DNA from: Nymphaea colorata
Taxonomy: Eukaryota > Streptophyta > Magnoliopsida > Nymphaeales > Nymphaeaceae
Assembly (NCBI RefSeq): GCF_008831285.2
Contig: NC_045146.1
Coordinates: 20,701,149-20,765,148, forward strand
Length of the DNA: 64,000 nt
Direction of reading: 5' to 3'
Of this stretch, positions 1-10,879 are shown in pieces. A program made the translations under genes and the position numbers. The notes beneath the pieces are model-generated. The model saw only the letters and a list, made by a program, of their open reading frames with translations, was not told where the DNA came from and did no database searches. Within the stretch, counting starts at the first letter, position 1; the number at the start of each line of letters is the position of its first letter.

Positions 1-3000
1 GAGCCATTGACGGCACTCATCCTCTGCAAATTTGGTCTTACAAGAAGAAAATCTGCTGTGGTGGACAGACTCTGTGGGAGAAACCCTTTAAATACAGGCC
101 GGACTTTCGAAATGGCCGGGGCCGGTCTTCGTCGATAAGTTGACAAAACACTCCAAGGTGACGTGTTTAGCAGCTGTGGATGAGGTAACAATCCCCACGT
201 TGTAAGTGTGCCTGGACCTTCCTGTCTACGGAAGGGCCACTCGAGGGAGATGTCGCTTCTGTGGCCACCATTATTGGACCTTGGGGGCTAACTAGATCGA
301 GTTTCCGGATCCGACACACACAAATTGAAGGAGCTTAGGTTAATTTCTCCTACCTTTGCTTGGTCGCATTTCCATTTCCATGGAACAGAACTAAAGCACC
401 CTATTTCAGCACCGGACGAACAAACTGAACATCCTCAAAAGAATCTTCTAATCCCCGGATATCAAGTCCTACTTGTTGGCAGCATTCGCGATATTCTATA
501 TAAACTGTGGAAATTCGTTGACTTCTCAGCACGCTCGTTGTGTATTACGATATCGCTTGCACTTGTTTATCTGTTTGAAACGAAAGTTATGCAGTGAACA
601 TGTTGAATATAGAGCAAACTTTCTATTGTTTGAAGATCAATCTGAAACGGACAAAGAATCAAATTAGGTGACACGCCACGAGCGTAGCATGATCTACTTG
701 CGCTCTGCCAACTGCCAATGCCAAGAATTTATTTCTTCTCAAACTTATTTTGTGGAAAAGGTCAACCATCAGATTTAAAAACTAACAAGCTGCGGTAACT
801 ACTTGGGGATATTTATCACGTCAAGATTTTGAAGTCTGCGTGCCGGTTTCATTTTCAGCATTTTCGATCATTAAAATCCGAGTATGCGGCCCAAGCACTT
901 GGTTGACTTATATTTGGAGAGTCCAAGTTGAAATAAACAAAGCATGTTAATTAGACACATTAGACGGCACATTTTGAGATGCCCGTCAGTGGGGGAATTG
1001 CAACGTGGTTTATTCTTCATTCTCCTCTCTTGGGCAGATCTTCAAGAAAACTGAGCAGAGCAGGTGACCCCCTCGAAAAGAAGTTCTTAATAATATAGCT
1101 TCAAGTTGCTATTGGGGAGCTCTTGACTTCCATATTTTAAAACCCTTTGCTTGCGTACTGCAGTTCTTCTTACATAAAGAATCTCACCTGCAAGCACGAA
1201 GTAGGTTTATGCCACCTAATGAATTCCCAACTTATTTGACTCCTTTTTTTTTTCTGCTATTTTAATTTATTTGTTATGAAAAATTAAGCTAGATATATGT
1301 GGCCCATCTGTGCAAGAAAGATCCGAAGTTGAGCTCGGATATGTGGTCCAAAATTTTGTGCAAAAAGGTATAAACGTTCAATTAAGTTTGCATGGCATGG
1401 CTTTCCGGTAGGTCGGTTCATTTGGTCCCAATCCCGGACAAGAAGTCAGGCTCTGAGGACGGAGATGTATTTCTGATACCTACCAGGGACAGTTGAATCT
1501 CTCATTCACAACCATATCATCCTGCAATAGGGTTTCAACTTGCAAAGACAGTTGTGTACAGGTAATAGGCTGGATGCTAAGGAGTAAATGCCAAGGGACC
1601 CTGCTCATTTTTATACTATTGTAGAGGAGAATTCCACCAAATGCTCACGTAGTGACAACTCGTTCCGATCGCATTGACCAGGCGGAGTATGATCTCACCA
1701 AACCATGCCTATGAGAAGAAGAAAAAAATACTCCCCAATAATGACAACAAAATATTATAAACCCACAAACTTTATATTCTCTCTTAATGCGATCTCTAAC
1801 GCCATCATCCTACTCTTTAATTTGTTAAATCTCGTTGTACCTAAGATGGATTAATCAAATCAGACTTAAGGACACTTCGACGAGGATGAGCTTCACATTG
1901 ATTGAGGCGTTCATCGCTTAAAGTTTTCACCTACGTTAATCTTTCGTTTACATTTCTATCTGTATTCGATCGCTTTTTTGAAAATTATGTTCTCTCTTCG
2001 AAGGTTTGAAAATTATGTTCTCTCTTCGAAGGTCAGTTTCATGAAAACAGGCCCTGCCGAATCTCTAGCTTTGTTCTCCAATGATTGACAACAATTGTTG
2101 GTGTATGGAACTTGATTCATATTGAACACTCATATGCAATACCGCGGATCCAACGGTATATGTAAGGGCATATATGTCATTTTGTACAAATGCGGGTTTG
2201 CCATAATCCTTATGTTTAGAGGATGGCCGCCGCTGGTGTGGGTCTGTGTGTGTGTTCATCTGAGAGAGAGAATACAAGAGATCTGTGTTACCGTGGACGT
2301 AGGAGATTATTACTCCGAACCACGTAAATCGTTGTCTTCTTCCTTGTTGCTTCTAACTCCCTCTTGAGAGTGCGAGAGGAGAGTTTATTGTGTGTTGTTC
2401 CTAACAACAATGACATTCCTTTGAGAGCTAATACACTAGGAAGACTCGGAGTTGAATAGTAAAGAATGGGAAATGAAGCTTTCAGCAGAGACAGGAAAGG
2501 AAATTGAGAATGCGACAAGCTGTTACGGTCTATCTGTTCCCAAATATAAGAATAGATTTATAGAACGTTATGTTATCATGGTCCATGAATCTATCTAACA
2601 GCCATAAATCTATCCAAATTTTTAGGGTAGATTTATAGAACAATAACATTTGTTACCATTGCCAAACATGCTTTTATGTGCCATATAGCAGAAACACTTT
2701 GTGGGTGTTTCATGAGATATAGAACATTATAAAAAGTATTTTTTGAATCTATCCTAAAGAGTAGAGTAAATTCGTGAAATCATTCTGTCAAATTGCACAT
2801 TAAGATTACATTGGATTGCCTCAGCATCTCATATTTATCATCAGATGTGATTTGTGATATAAAGATCTATCAAACATGATTTTTACAATCCGTGAATTTC
2901 AAATTTGAGATTGACCTAAATTCTGTAAATTCTGTATATTCAGCCGGTTGCTCACATTTCTCACATAGATGATAGGTCTCATATCTACACGAGAAGAGTG

Positions 3001-4762
3001 GTGGTAGGAATTCTCGCCGAGATCCCTGTTAATGGGCTTCGTCATGATGGAACCAGAGACAGTTAGAGTGGACCTTTTGTTATTACTTTTATTATTATTT
3101 TTTGTTAGAATGGTACGAAAGAGCCTCACGTCGTTTTCTTTTATTTTAGTTGAGGATTGAGAAAATTAACCTATTGTTATTTCTTCATTCATGAGTTTTC
3201 TTTCAATCGAATTCTTCTGTATTTTCTGCAAGTGGAGAAAGTGAGGGAGGGGGGTGATGTTTGTGCCCTACAAGAAGAGGCAAAGGATTCGCTAGATGTG
3301 AGTAAAAACGTGGGTGGATTGGCTGGAAAATGGAGATGGAGAGTAAGAGTAAGGGAGGCAAGACATCTTACTCATAGTTGGCAAACTCATTGATCCAAGT
3401 CACTAATCAACAAGTTAATTAGGATCATCCATTTACAAGATCACTAGTCAATCTTTACTAAGAAAGTTGGGACTGTTAACTAATTACACGTTTATTTAAT
3501 TATGTATTGTTGAGTAATCAAGTTTGTTATTTTTTACGTTGTGACATACCACAAACTTTACTAAATCTATATAAATACATATTAAAAATTACGTAACTTT
3601 CCCTCAATCTTTGTTTTTTTAAAAAAAAAAGTGGAGAAAACGACAGCGAGAAATGACGCATTTTCGTACCACTCATCTTCCCATTGAAATCGGGCATTAA
3701 TGCCACTCTACCACGTACGACCCCCCGATGAGTAATTGACTAAAATGTACGCATGACGTTGGAAAAATGTGATTGCTAAGCAGAATTGGCAGAGCTGCCT
3801 ACCCCTGAATGGGCCGATTCAGCTGATAATTAGGTAAAAAATATTAAGAAAACTAATTTACAAAAAATTGAAAATATAAAATCAATTAAAAATCACCCAA
3901 AAAAAATCTCAGCCCATTTAAGAAATTAATTGAAACCTTACCTATGGCGGTCTTGAATTTAATAAGCCTATTCAAGTTTACTCAAACAACATTACCTTGC
4001 TGACTAAACGTTTTGCACACCAGTTTGCAGCATGTGTTGTGTCCCCAAGACCTTCAAACAAAACAATTAATTAAACTTTCTTTTTTTTTTTTTGTGTACA
4101 ATCAGCCTACCTCTTTTGATCAAAAAAAGATCTTAAACATTCATCTAACCCCTCATCCTTTTAAGGTATAAGTCTGGCGATGAGTAGTTGCGGTGGGGTG
4201 CCACACCACATGAAAATTCGAAATGAGAACTGGTGACTTGCCAAAATCTATCCCAATTGTTGTGCCAATCCCTTAATAAAATTATACTTGACTACGTAAC
4301 AACTAAATGAGCATGTTAAAGTAATTATTCATAAAAAAACGCACAACTAATAGTTTGACTTTGTAGTTTGTAGAGCTAATTTTCTGGACAATTTCACTTG
4401 ATGGAATGTAGCTTGAGTGTGTCGTCAACTTTTCATCTTCTCCACAAAGTGAAAGATCAAGCACCATAAGTCATCTATTTTTTTTTTAATTTTACTTTCG
4501 CTCCAAGAGGGGCGGAGTTGGGCTGAACAGTCCAACTTCGCGATCGAGTAGGATCAAACTGACTTCGAATCCAATACATCATGTAATTAAAATTTTTTAA
4601 TTTTTTTCAATATAAATTATTTTTTTTTCAATTAACTGTGGCCATGGCCCACATGGCCCTTCCCCTCCCTCTGCCCCTGCACCCCAGATTATCGCGTGCA
4701 TTTTCCATAAACCCATGACAAGAACATGGTCAGTTAAACTAATAGTTCCCAACTCAAATATG
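1..4762. other. Gene-free AT-rich spacer
   Basis: No exon of a recognisable family is visible on either strand; the open frames are short and read as chance. The stretch holds homopolymer runs and one perfect 28-bp tandem duplication, described separately. The first few hundred bases could be decayed transposon sequence, but no diagnostic motif survives. Confidence 0.5.
1977..2032. repeat. Perfect 28-bp tandem duplication
   Basis: Two adjacent identical copies of a 28-bp unit beginning TTTGAAAATTATG, at 1977-2004 and 2005-2032. The identity suggests a recent slippage or duplication event. Confidence 0.9.
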
Positions 4763-4770
4763 CCTTAAAC

Positions 4771-5459
4771 TAAGGTTGGGCGTCGGGCCGGGCCCGAGCC
4801 CGACAGCCAGGCCCGATAACCAAACCGGGCGGGAAAGGCGGCCCAGCGGCGGCCCCGCCGGCCCGACTCCCACCCTCGGGCGATCGGGCGGCCTCCGCCC
4901 TGAGCCCTCGGCTGGCTCGGTCGCTCCCGTGACCCTCCCTCTCTCTTCCCGTCTGCCTCTCCATCTCCCTCTCCCTTCCGTCTCCTTCTCCCTCTGCTCC
5001 CTCTCCCTTCCGTCTCCTTCTCCCTCCCGTCTCCCTCTCCCTTCCGTCTCCCTCTCCCTCTCCCTCCCGTTTCCCTCTCCCTCTCCCTTCTGTTTCCCTC
5101 TCCCTCTGCTCCCTCTCCCTCTCAGCCTCCGTTCACCGCAGCCCCGCTCACTCCCCGCCCTCTCCGCCTCCGTCCACCGCAGCCCCGCAGCTCCCCTCCC
5201 TCTCCGCCGCGATGGCCGGCCGTCTTGGCGGCATCCGCCGGTGGCCACCCACGAAGTTGAGTGGCCTGCCGGTGAAAAACCACCGCCTGCAATGGAGGGC
5301 CTGGATGAGACACTCGATCGCTCGATCGAGCGCGGGTCGGGTCCGCCAAATGGGCCGAGCCGGGCCTGACCAGGCCCGATACCCGGCCCGGCAATATAGG
5401 TTTCAGGCCCGACGGGCCGGGTTTTAGAGGGCCGGGCCGGGCCCCCATACCCACCCCTA
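4771..5459. mobile_element. Non-autonomous hAT-like DNA transposon
   Basis: A very GC-rich 689-bp block sits in AT-rich DNA. It is flanked on both sides by the identical octamer CCTTAAAC (4763-4770 and 5460-5467), the 8-bp target duplication typical of the hAT superfamily. The two ends are imperfect inverted repeats: left TAAGGTTGGGCGTCGGGCC, right (reverse complement) TAGGGGTGGGTATGGGGGCC, both followed by GGGCC-rich sequence. The interior is dominated by a CTCCCT/TCTCCC low-complexity run (about 4930-5130), which creates a long low-complexity frame on the minus strand. No transposase is encoded, so mobilisation would depend on an autonomous relative. Family assignment rests on the target duplication and the terminal pattern. 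Confidence 0.75.
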
Positions 5460-5749
5460 CCTTAAACGAATGTTAAAATTTTTTACAAAGACCAAGCTCA
5501 TGCTTACCATATTACATAGGTCCATGTGACGTGGAACAAAAGCACACCACTGTAGATGATGAACATCTGCTTAGCATACTCAAGATCAAGCAGATATCCT
5601 GATGTCATCATCGGTGGAATTCAGAAAGCCTTTTAATAAAGAAATGCCTCCCCTGTCAATAAGATCATGGGGACGAATATTCCACACCAGATGTTAGTCA
5701 GAAGCATACAGTTGACCATAAACCATCTTAGGGTTGTGTCACTTGGTGC

Positions 5750-6450
5750 GGCAAAAATGAACCCGCACCCGCGTCGACCCAACGCGGGTGCTGATTTGGG
5801 TGCGGATGCGATCCAGATTCGCAACCAAACCGCACCTGCTCATGAGCTCGCACCCAAATTGCAATGGTAAAGAGAGAGGGCGGTAAGGAGAGGGAGAGAG
5901 TTTAGGAGAAAGGAATATGATTTGGGGGAAAGGGAGAGCAAGGTTGAGGGGACTGAACAGGAGAGGAAGAGAGGGCCAGTGAGGAGTGCGGGAAAAAGGG
6001 ACATGATTTGGGGAAAACGATTTGGGAGAAAGGGAGAGCAAGGGTGAGGGGGACTGAACGCGAGAGAAAGAGAAGGCGAGTGAGGAGTGCGAGAGGAAGA
6101 GAGGTGCCGACAGAGAGTGCTCCAGCGAGGGGAAAACAGATGCTCACTTGTGTCGATGCTCACCTTTGGAAGAGGGCAACGAAGAGGAAGATAGAGAGGA
6201 AGACGGGGAAGAGAAAGATGCTCACCTGTGTCGATGCTCACGTGGAAGAGGACAACGAAGACAAAGATAGAGAGGAAGACGGGGAAGAGGAAGATGCTCA
6301 CCTGTGTCGATGCTCACCTGTGGAAGAGGGCAACGAAGAGGGAGATAGAGAGGAAGACAGGGAAGAGGAAAATGAGGAAGGGGTCTGAGTGATAGAGTTT
6401 GGGTCCGGATTTGAATCCCGATCCAATTCGACTTACCCAAAACCAAAATC
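5750..6450. repeat. GC/purine-rich repeat block, probable insertion
   Basis: The left part has GGTGCGG/CCGCACC-type sequence (GAACCCGCACCCG), then a purine-rich tract, then three tandem units, then GGGTCCGGATTTG-type sequence. The composition is unlike the AT-rich flanks and resembles the neighbouring GC-rich hAT-like element, but no convincing target duplication was found, so the type and exact limits are uncertain. Confidence 0.4.
6139..6370 (+). repeat. Three tandem ~77-bp units (minisatellite)
   Basis: Units begin at 6139, 6217 and 6293 with GATGCTCAC(C/T)TGTGTCGATG, followed by a GAAGAGG..AACGAAGA..GATAGAGAGGAAGAC body. Periods are 78 and 76 bp. All three units lie in one open plus-strand frame (6008-6388), but the peptide is repetitive and acidic and matches no family I know. 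Confidence 0.8.
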
Positions 6451-6800
6451 GTTATAGACTTATAGGAATAACCCTCGTTAGTGAACAACAGAGCGCTTTG
6501 CCCCGTCCCTTCAACCCCGAACCTAACCTCCTTATTAAGAAAGAAAGGAAGGGGAAAATTGCAATTTTGATTTTGATATTTAATAATTTTGTGATTTATA
6601 GATAATTTTGTCATATATATTAGTATTTATTATTATAATAAATTAATAACAATAATAATAATAAATAGTCTTACCGTACCGTCGCACCTAAATTTTTTAA
6701 GATATGTCGTACCAGCACTTGCACCCACATCCCGCAACTTGGTCACATAGTCTAAGGATTATCGAACCCTATGAAGTCGAGAACCACACGGTCCAACCAC

Positions 6801-7541
6801 TTGAACTAAAAACTCAATGAAGTAAGGGGACGCCCAGGTTCCCTTTACTCTAAGAACCGTATTAAAATTATGCTCGTATCCATGGGGTGTTTTGCATATG
6901 GTTAGTAGCTGTAGGCAGCCCGACAACGAGTCGAATGACATGAGCGTCAGCCCCCTTTGCCAATATAGAGTGTTTGGGAAATGTAGGTAGCGATTGATAA
7001 CCCAGGATTTTTTTAGAGGATCTTGGATCTTCAAATCTTAAAAACCAAAGTTTTTTAAAAACTCTGTGTCTGCTTGATTTGTTTATTTTGTTTTTGTGGT
7101 TTAATTTTGTTATACATTTCCATTTTATCGGGGAGGATTCTTTTAGAATCCTCATGTGTGGTGTGGGTTGTGCAGATATTTCAGAATTTCAAAACCCCGA
7201 TCGAATGTTCCATTTTTCGATCGAAGAAACCCTCCACCAAACCGAGGGTTTCAATTAGTTTTTTTTCATTATACTCTTCTGTTTTTCTTCTCTTCCTCTC
7301 TGTGTCTGATTTTCTCCCTCTGTGTCTGCCAGCGGTGCGGTTGAGGTGGTGTTTCTGCCTCTGCTTCCTGTGAGATTTCCCAGCGGGGGTGTGTTCGGAT
7401 CTTAAAAGCGTGGATTTCACGCTCATCTCAGGTTTGAAATCTGAGGTTTTGAATTCCACCGTTTGTTAAAACCGTGGATGTCACCTTGAAATGAAAACTC
7501 AATGAAGTAAGAGGACACACCCACATTCCCCTTACTCTAAG
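6801..7541 (+). repeat. Pair of ~55-bp direct repeats
   Basis: 6801-6854 and 7486-7541 share TTGAA..GAAAACTCAATGAAGTAAG.GGAC and the ending CCCTTTACTCTAAG (CCCCTTACTCTAAG in the second copy), separated by about 630 bp. They may be remains of a dispersed repeat or of element ends; no coding content is seen between them. Confidence 0.6.
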
Positions 7542-9059
7542 ATGAAGAGGACACCCACAACCTCCTCTGCCCAAATCCCTTTTCCTTACATATGAACATT
7601 CTGGCCGATTCAATCCGATATTAACTACACTGGGTTAACGTGGTTGTCATTCACAGCGGCTACATCTAGATCCACTAATCAAAATGCTCATGTTTTTTTT
7701 TTAAAACAATGAACGTTGAACGTAGGCTATTAGAACAAGTGTGTGTTTTAAGAGCATCTCGGATGACTGAATTACTTATCAAAGTCCAAAAAAGTGTTGG
7801 CCTGCCACCCAAGTTCTTAGTCTGCAGATCTCTTCCTGGGCCAAAGTCGGAAACACAATCCACAGCATATGTCACACTTGGAGGCCCCATTGTCTTTCTT
7901 TGCCGGGAAGAGCCACAATGATGAAGTTGTTAACTATAGAAACACATCTCATCGTAATGCGGGCCTACCGACCAGCATCATAAGCAGAAAGACAAACCTC
8001 ATAGACGGGAAGGCAATGTCCAGCATGTACAGGAAATAAATGTCACTGCAGCCATCAAAAAGACAATATCCAGAAAAATGGCAAGGATCATTTCATATCC
8101 CGATAGCCTAAATCTTCTTAAATAATGTAATGCTACTTTACAGGAGATCGGTTTGGCAACCGTTTTTATGCTGGAACCTCCACTCGCAGAGAATGAAGAG
8201 CTCTGTAAATCTCTTTTTTTCCTTTAATTTGCTTGAGGTCATTTGTTTCTATCCTTCTAATGACCATCATATTGTTTTCATATTGCATCGCAGGTGGAGA
8301 AGAAATTAAGAACCTTCTTCCTGCCAAACTGGACCTCTGGTGAAAACAAAGAGCATCTAGCGGCATGGGAGAAACTTATCCGCCTGCCGAGGTGGGATAG
8401 GTCTAAAATTAAGGAATATGGCGTTTAATTCCAAGCAGTGGGACTTACATCGGAAATCGGACACACCGCAACAATCAGGCAAAACTATCAACTATGGCAT
8501 AGCATTGCAGAAAGTTGCTTTAATTCATGAGTTGCATCTCATGTTTGGGAATCATGAGTCAAGGTGTTCCACGAACGCCAACTCTTCGGAGTCCCATTTG
8601 GAGAGATTCCTCTGAGCAAGATACTCTAACAAAGTTCACCAGCGACCGAGATTCACGTGCTTTTACAACCTTCCCGGGTTACCTGAAAATCTACTGTCAA
8701 GCGGAGGTCCTAATCCAGTATAAAAAGGTGCTCGGTTGCACCATTATCCTTGACAAGGTGCAAACACAGACACAGTTTAAAGATTAGGGACTGGGGTGCG
8801 TGAGTTAGGGTTTAGGCACGGGGTTCCTTTCTCTGTAATTAACGCAGGAGACTAACAACAATGCACCATCTCGGTACACTATTTCAATTCCAGTACTGAG
8901 ATAGCAGAGAGAGAGAGGGAGTGATTCCGTAACCGCAAGAGCGCAGGGATGAACAGAGTAATAAACCAGCTCTGGCGACCTTCAAATAAACCTGCGATAC
9001 AGGATGATGGTGGCAACGGAATATATAGCGAGAAGGAGACCAAGGCGTAACTAGCCTTT

Positions 9060-9620
9060 TATCCAGATGGCGACCAAGGGCAATGTTCATTGGGCAGTCC
9101 GGCCGACGGCGACCACTCCAACGAGATACCGGATGGGAACACCCTTTTCCTCAGCGGCAGATAAATCTGGCCGAAACCCCTTTTTCATAATCGGCTATGC
9201 AAAACCTCCTCTTCCCGACATAAATCCGGCCGACGGCGTTTCGGTGGTCTGTTGTATGCTTGCGGTAGCGGACGACAGTGGACGGCCACAATGGAAACAC
9301 CCTTTGTAAATCTGGGCTACGACGTTCCTGGAAACCCCCGTTCGACAGATAAAACCGCTCGACGGCGCTTTGGCGGCCTGGTATCTGCTTGCGACATTGC
9401 ACAACGGCAGTGGTATGCCCACAATGGAGAGAGAAAGTAGGCTGCCTTCACGGCTGCGGAAGAAAGGAAACCCCCTTGTCCAGATATGATGTGCACGACG
9501 GTGCCTGTTCCGGCAATCCAGTGGACAACGGCCTCAAATCCAGCAGTGTACGTCAGTAGCTGTAAAGAAGCAGGGGTAACGGTCCTTCGAACAAGCGATG
9601 CCGGAGCAGGCGGTAGTGGC
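9060..9620. repeat. Degenerate ~130-bp GC-rich tandem array
   Basis: The anchor GACGGCG (GACGGTG in the last copy) recurs at 9105, 9232, 9361 and 9498, so spacings are 127, 129 and 137 bp. Adjoining copies also share an AACACCC/AACCCCC motif and a (C)AGATAAA-type segment. GC content is well above the flanks. A 181-codon frame stays open across the array on the minus strand (9317-9862), but its peptide has no recognisable domain. Probably an old minisatellite inside a transposon or LTR. Confidence 0.5.
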
Positions 9621-10832
9621 CGACGACCGGCAGGGAGTAGAGTATGAGCTATGACGACTAACTGCGACGGGGAAATGGGGAGGAACGGACGTTTCACGTT
9701 TGTGAGAGCAGCAACGAAAGAGGTGAAGTTCTCACCCCACAGCCGATTTCCTGGACCCATGGACAAAGAAATCCAGTTTTTCCTTATCCATTGTGTGATT
9801 CGTCTAAAAAGCGGCATCTCATTTTGGAGATATTTTATCCTCAGGCAACAAACTTGGCCCAAATGATCTTGTTAGTTGACGGGCTACGGGATCTGCTGTA
9901 CGTTTTGCTCTGAACTCACCATTGTTATTTTTTCCATTGTTACTTTTTCTCTCTCTCTCATGTATTTATTTATCTTCATGGTATTATGTGTTTGTTCATA
10001 TTGATGATATAAACAGAATAACTGAGATCACTTATGTCTTATTTGTGCGCACCTAGTGGCATCTATATATGGTCTAACCTTATGGAGGAAATGGCATCAC
10101 TGACATTGGAACATAAGATTCCTTTTCAAAACAGGGATGGAACAAAAGAAAACTTCCATCTATCTAAAGATGGTATCGCTATGATTAGGTACCGATGAAC
10201 TGATATGATCTTAACTAACGTTGTGAAGTCGCGTTCAAAGTCAGATAAACACACAGTTTCATTACAAAACCGGCTGCCATAATTACGGAAGGAACAAAAC
10301 GACTAGTGCTTTAGTTTCCATTGAAAAAAAAAAACAAGAAGCTTGCAAATGTAATAGCTGTCATTGACTTTTGATATTTCGTATGGGATATGGGAACAGG
10401 AAACGTCTCCTGCTTAATTCAGCATTTTTTTTATCCACGCCTGAGGGGGGCGCAGGCCCTCGACTTTTAGTATGAAAAAATATTTTCATACGAACAGCAA
10501 AAATGAATCTCATACAGGAATCTGAGCAGTACAATTATGTTGATACTAAAGTGGAATCCGATCCTTTAATTAAAGTGAAAGGAGAGAAGGAAAAAGGCAA
10601 GTGGTGCTGGTCTTTGCACCCATATATCCCAATTGGAGGAAGGAAACAGCGAAGCATTGCCAAGTTGTGGCCTCTGTTAGAGAGAAAAAGCCAAAAGCAA
10701 AATGCAGGTTTTCCTGACGTTGGCCCTTTGGAAGGTGCGGCGCACTGGTGATGACACGAGGCTCTCTGGAGCCCCCTCTGCACCCATCTTCCCCCCTCTC
10801 ACATCGACTTCACAGAGCCAGGCCCTCGTGTG

Positions 10833-10870
<38 letters not shown>
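10833..10870. repeat. (TA)n(TG)n compound microsatellite
   Basis: An alternating TA run passes directly into a TG run. Similar compound tracts occur at 19647-19681 and 45273-45316. Confidence 0.95.
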
Positions 10871-10879
10871 GTGGGGGTT

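Noticed and set aside
1-660. Possible Ty3/gypsy polyprotein end at the left edge
   Set aside because: Frames are broken and no chromodomain, integrase or polypurine tract could be recognised.
4754-5248. 164-codon minus-strand frame rich in Arg, Gly and Glu
   Set aside because: It is the translation of the CTCCCT low-complexity core of the hAT-like element and has no domain.
9317-9862. 181-codon minus-strand frame as a protein-coding gene
   Set aside because: It runs over a degenerate GC-rich tandem array, has no recognisable domain and no clear promoter, so it is kept only as a finding.
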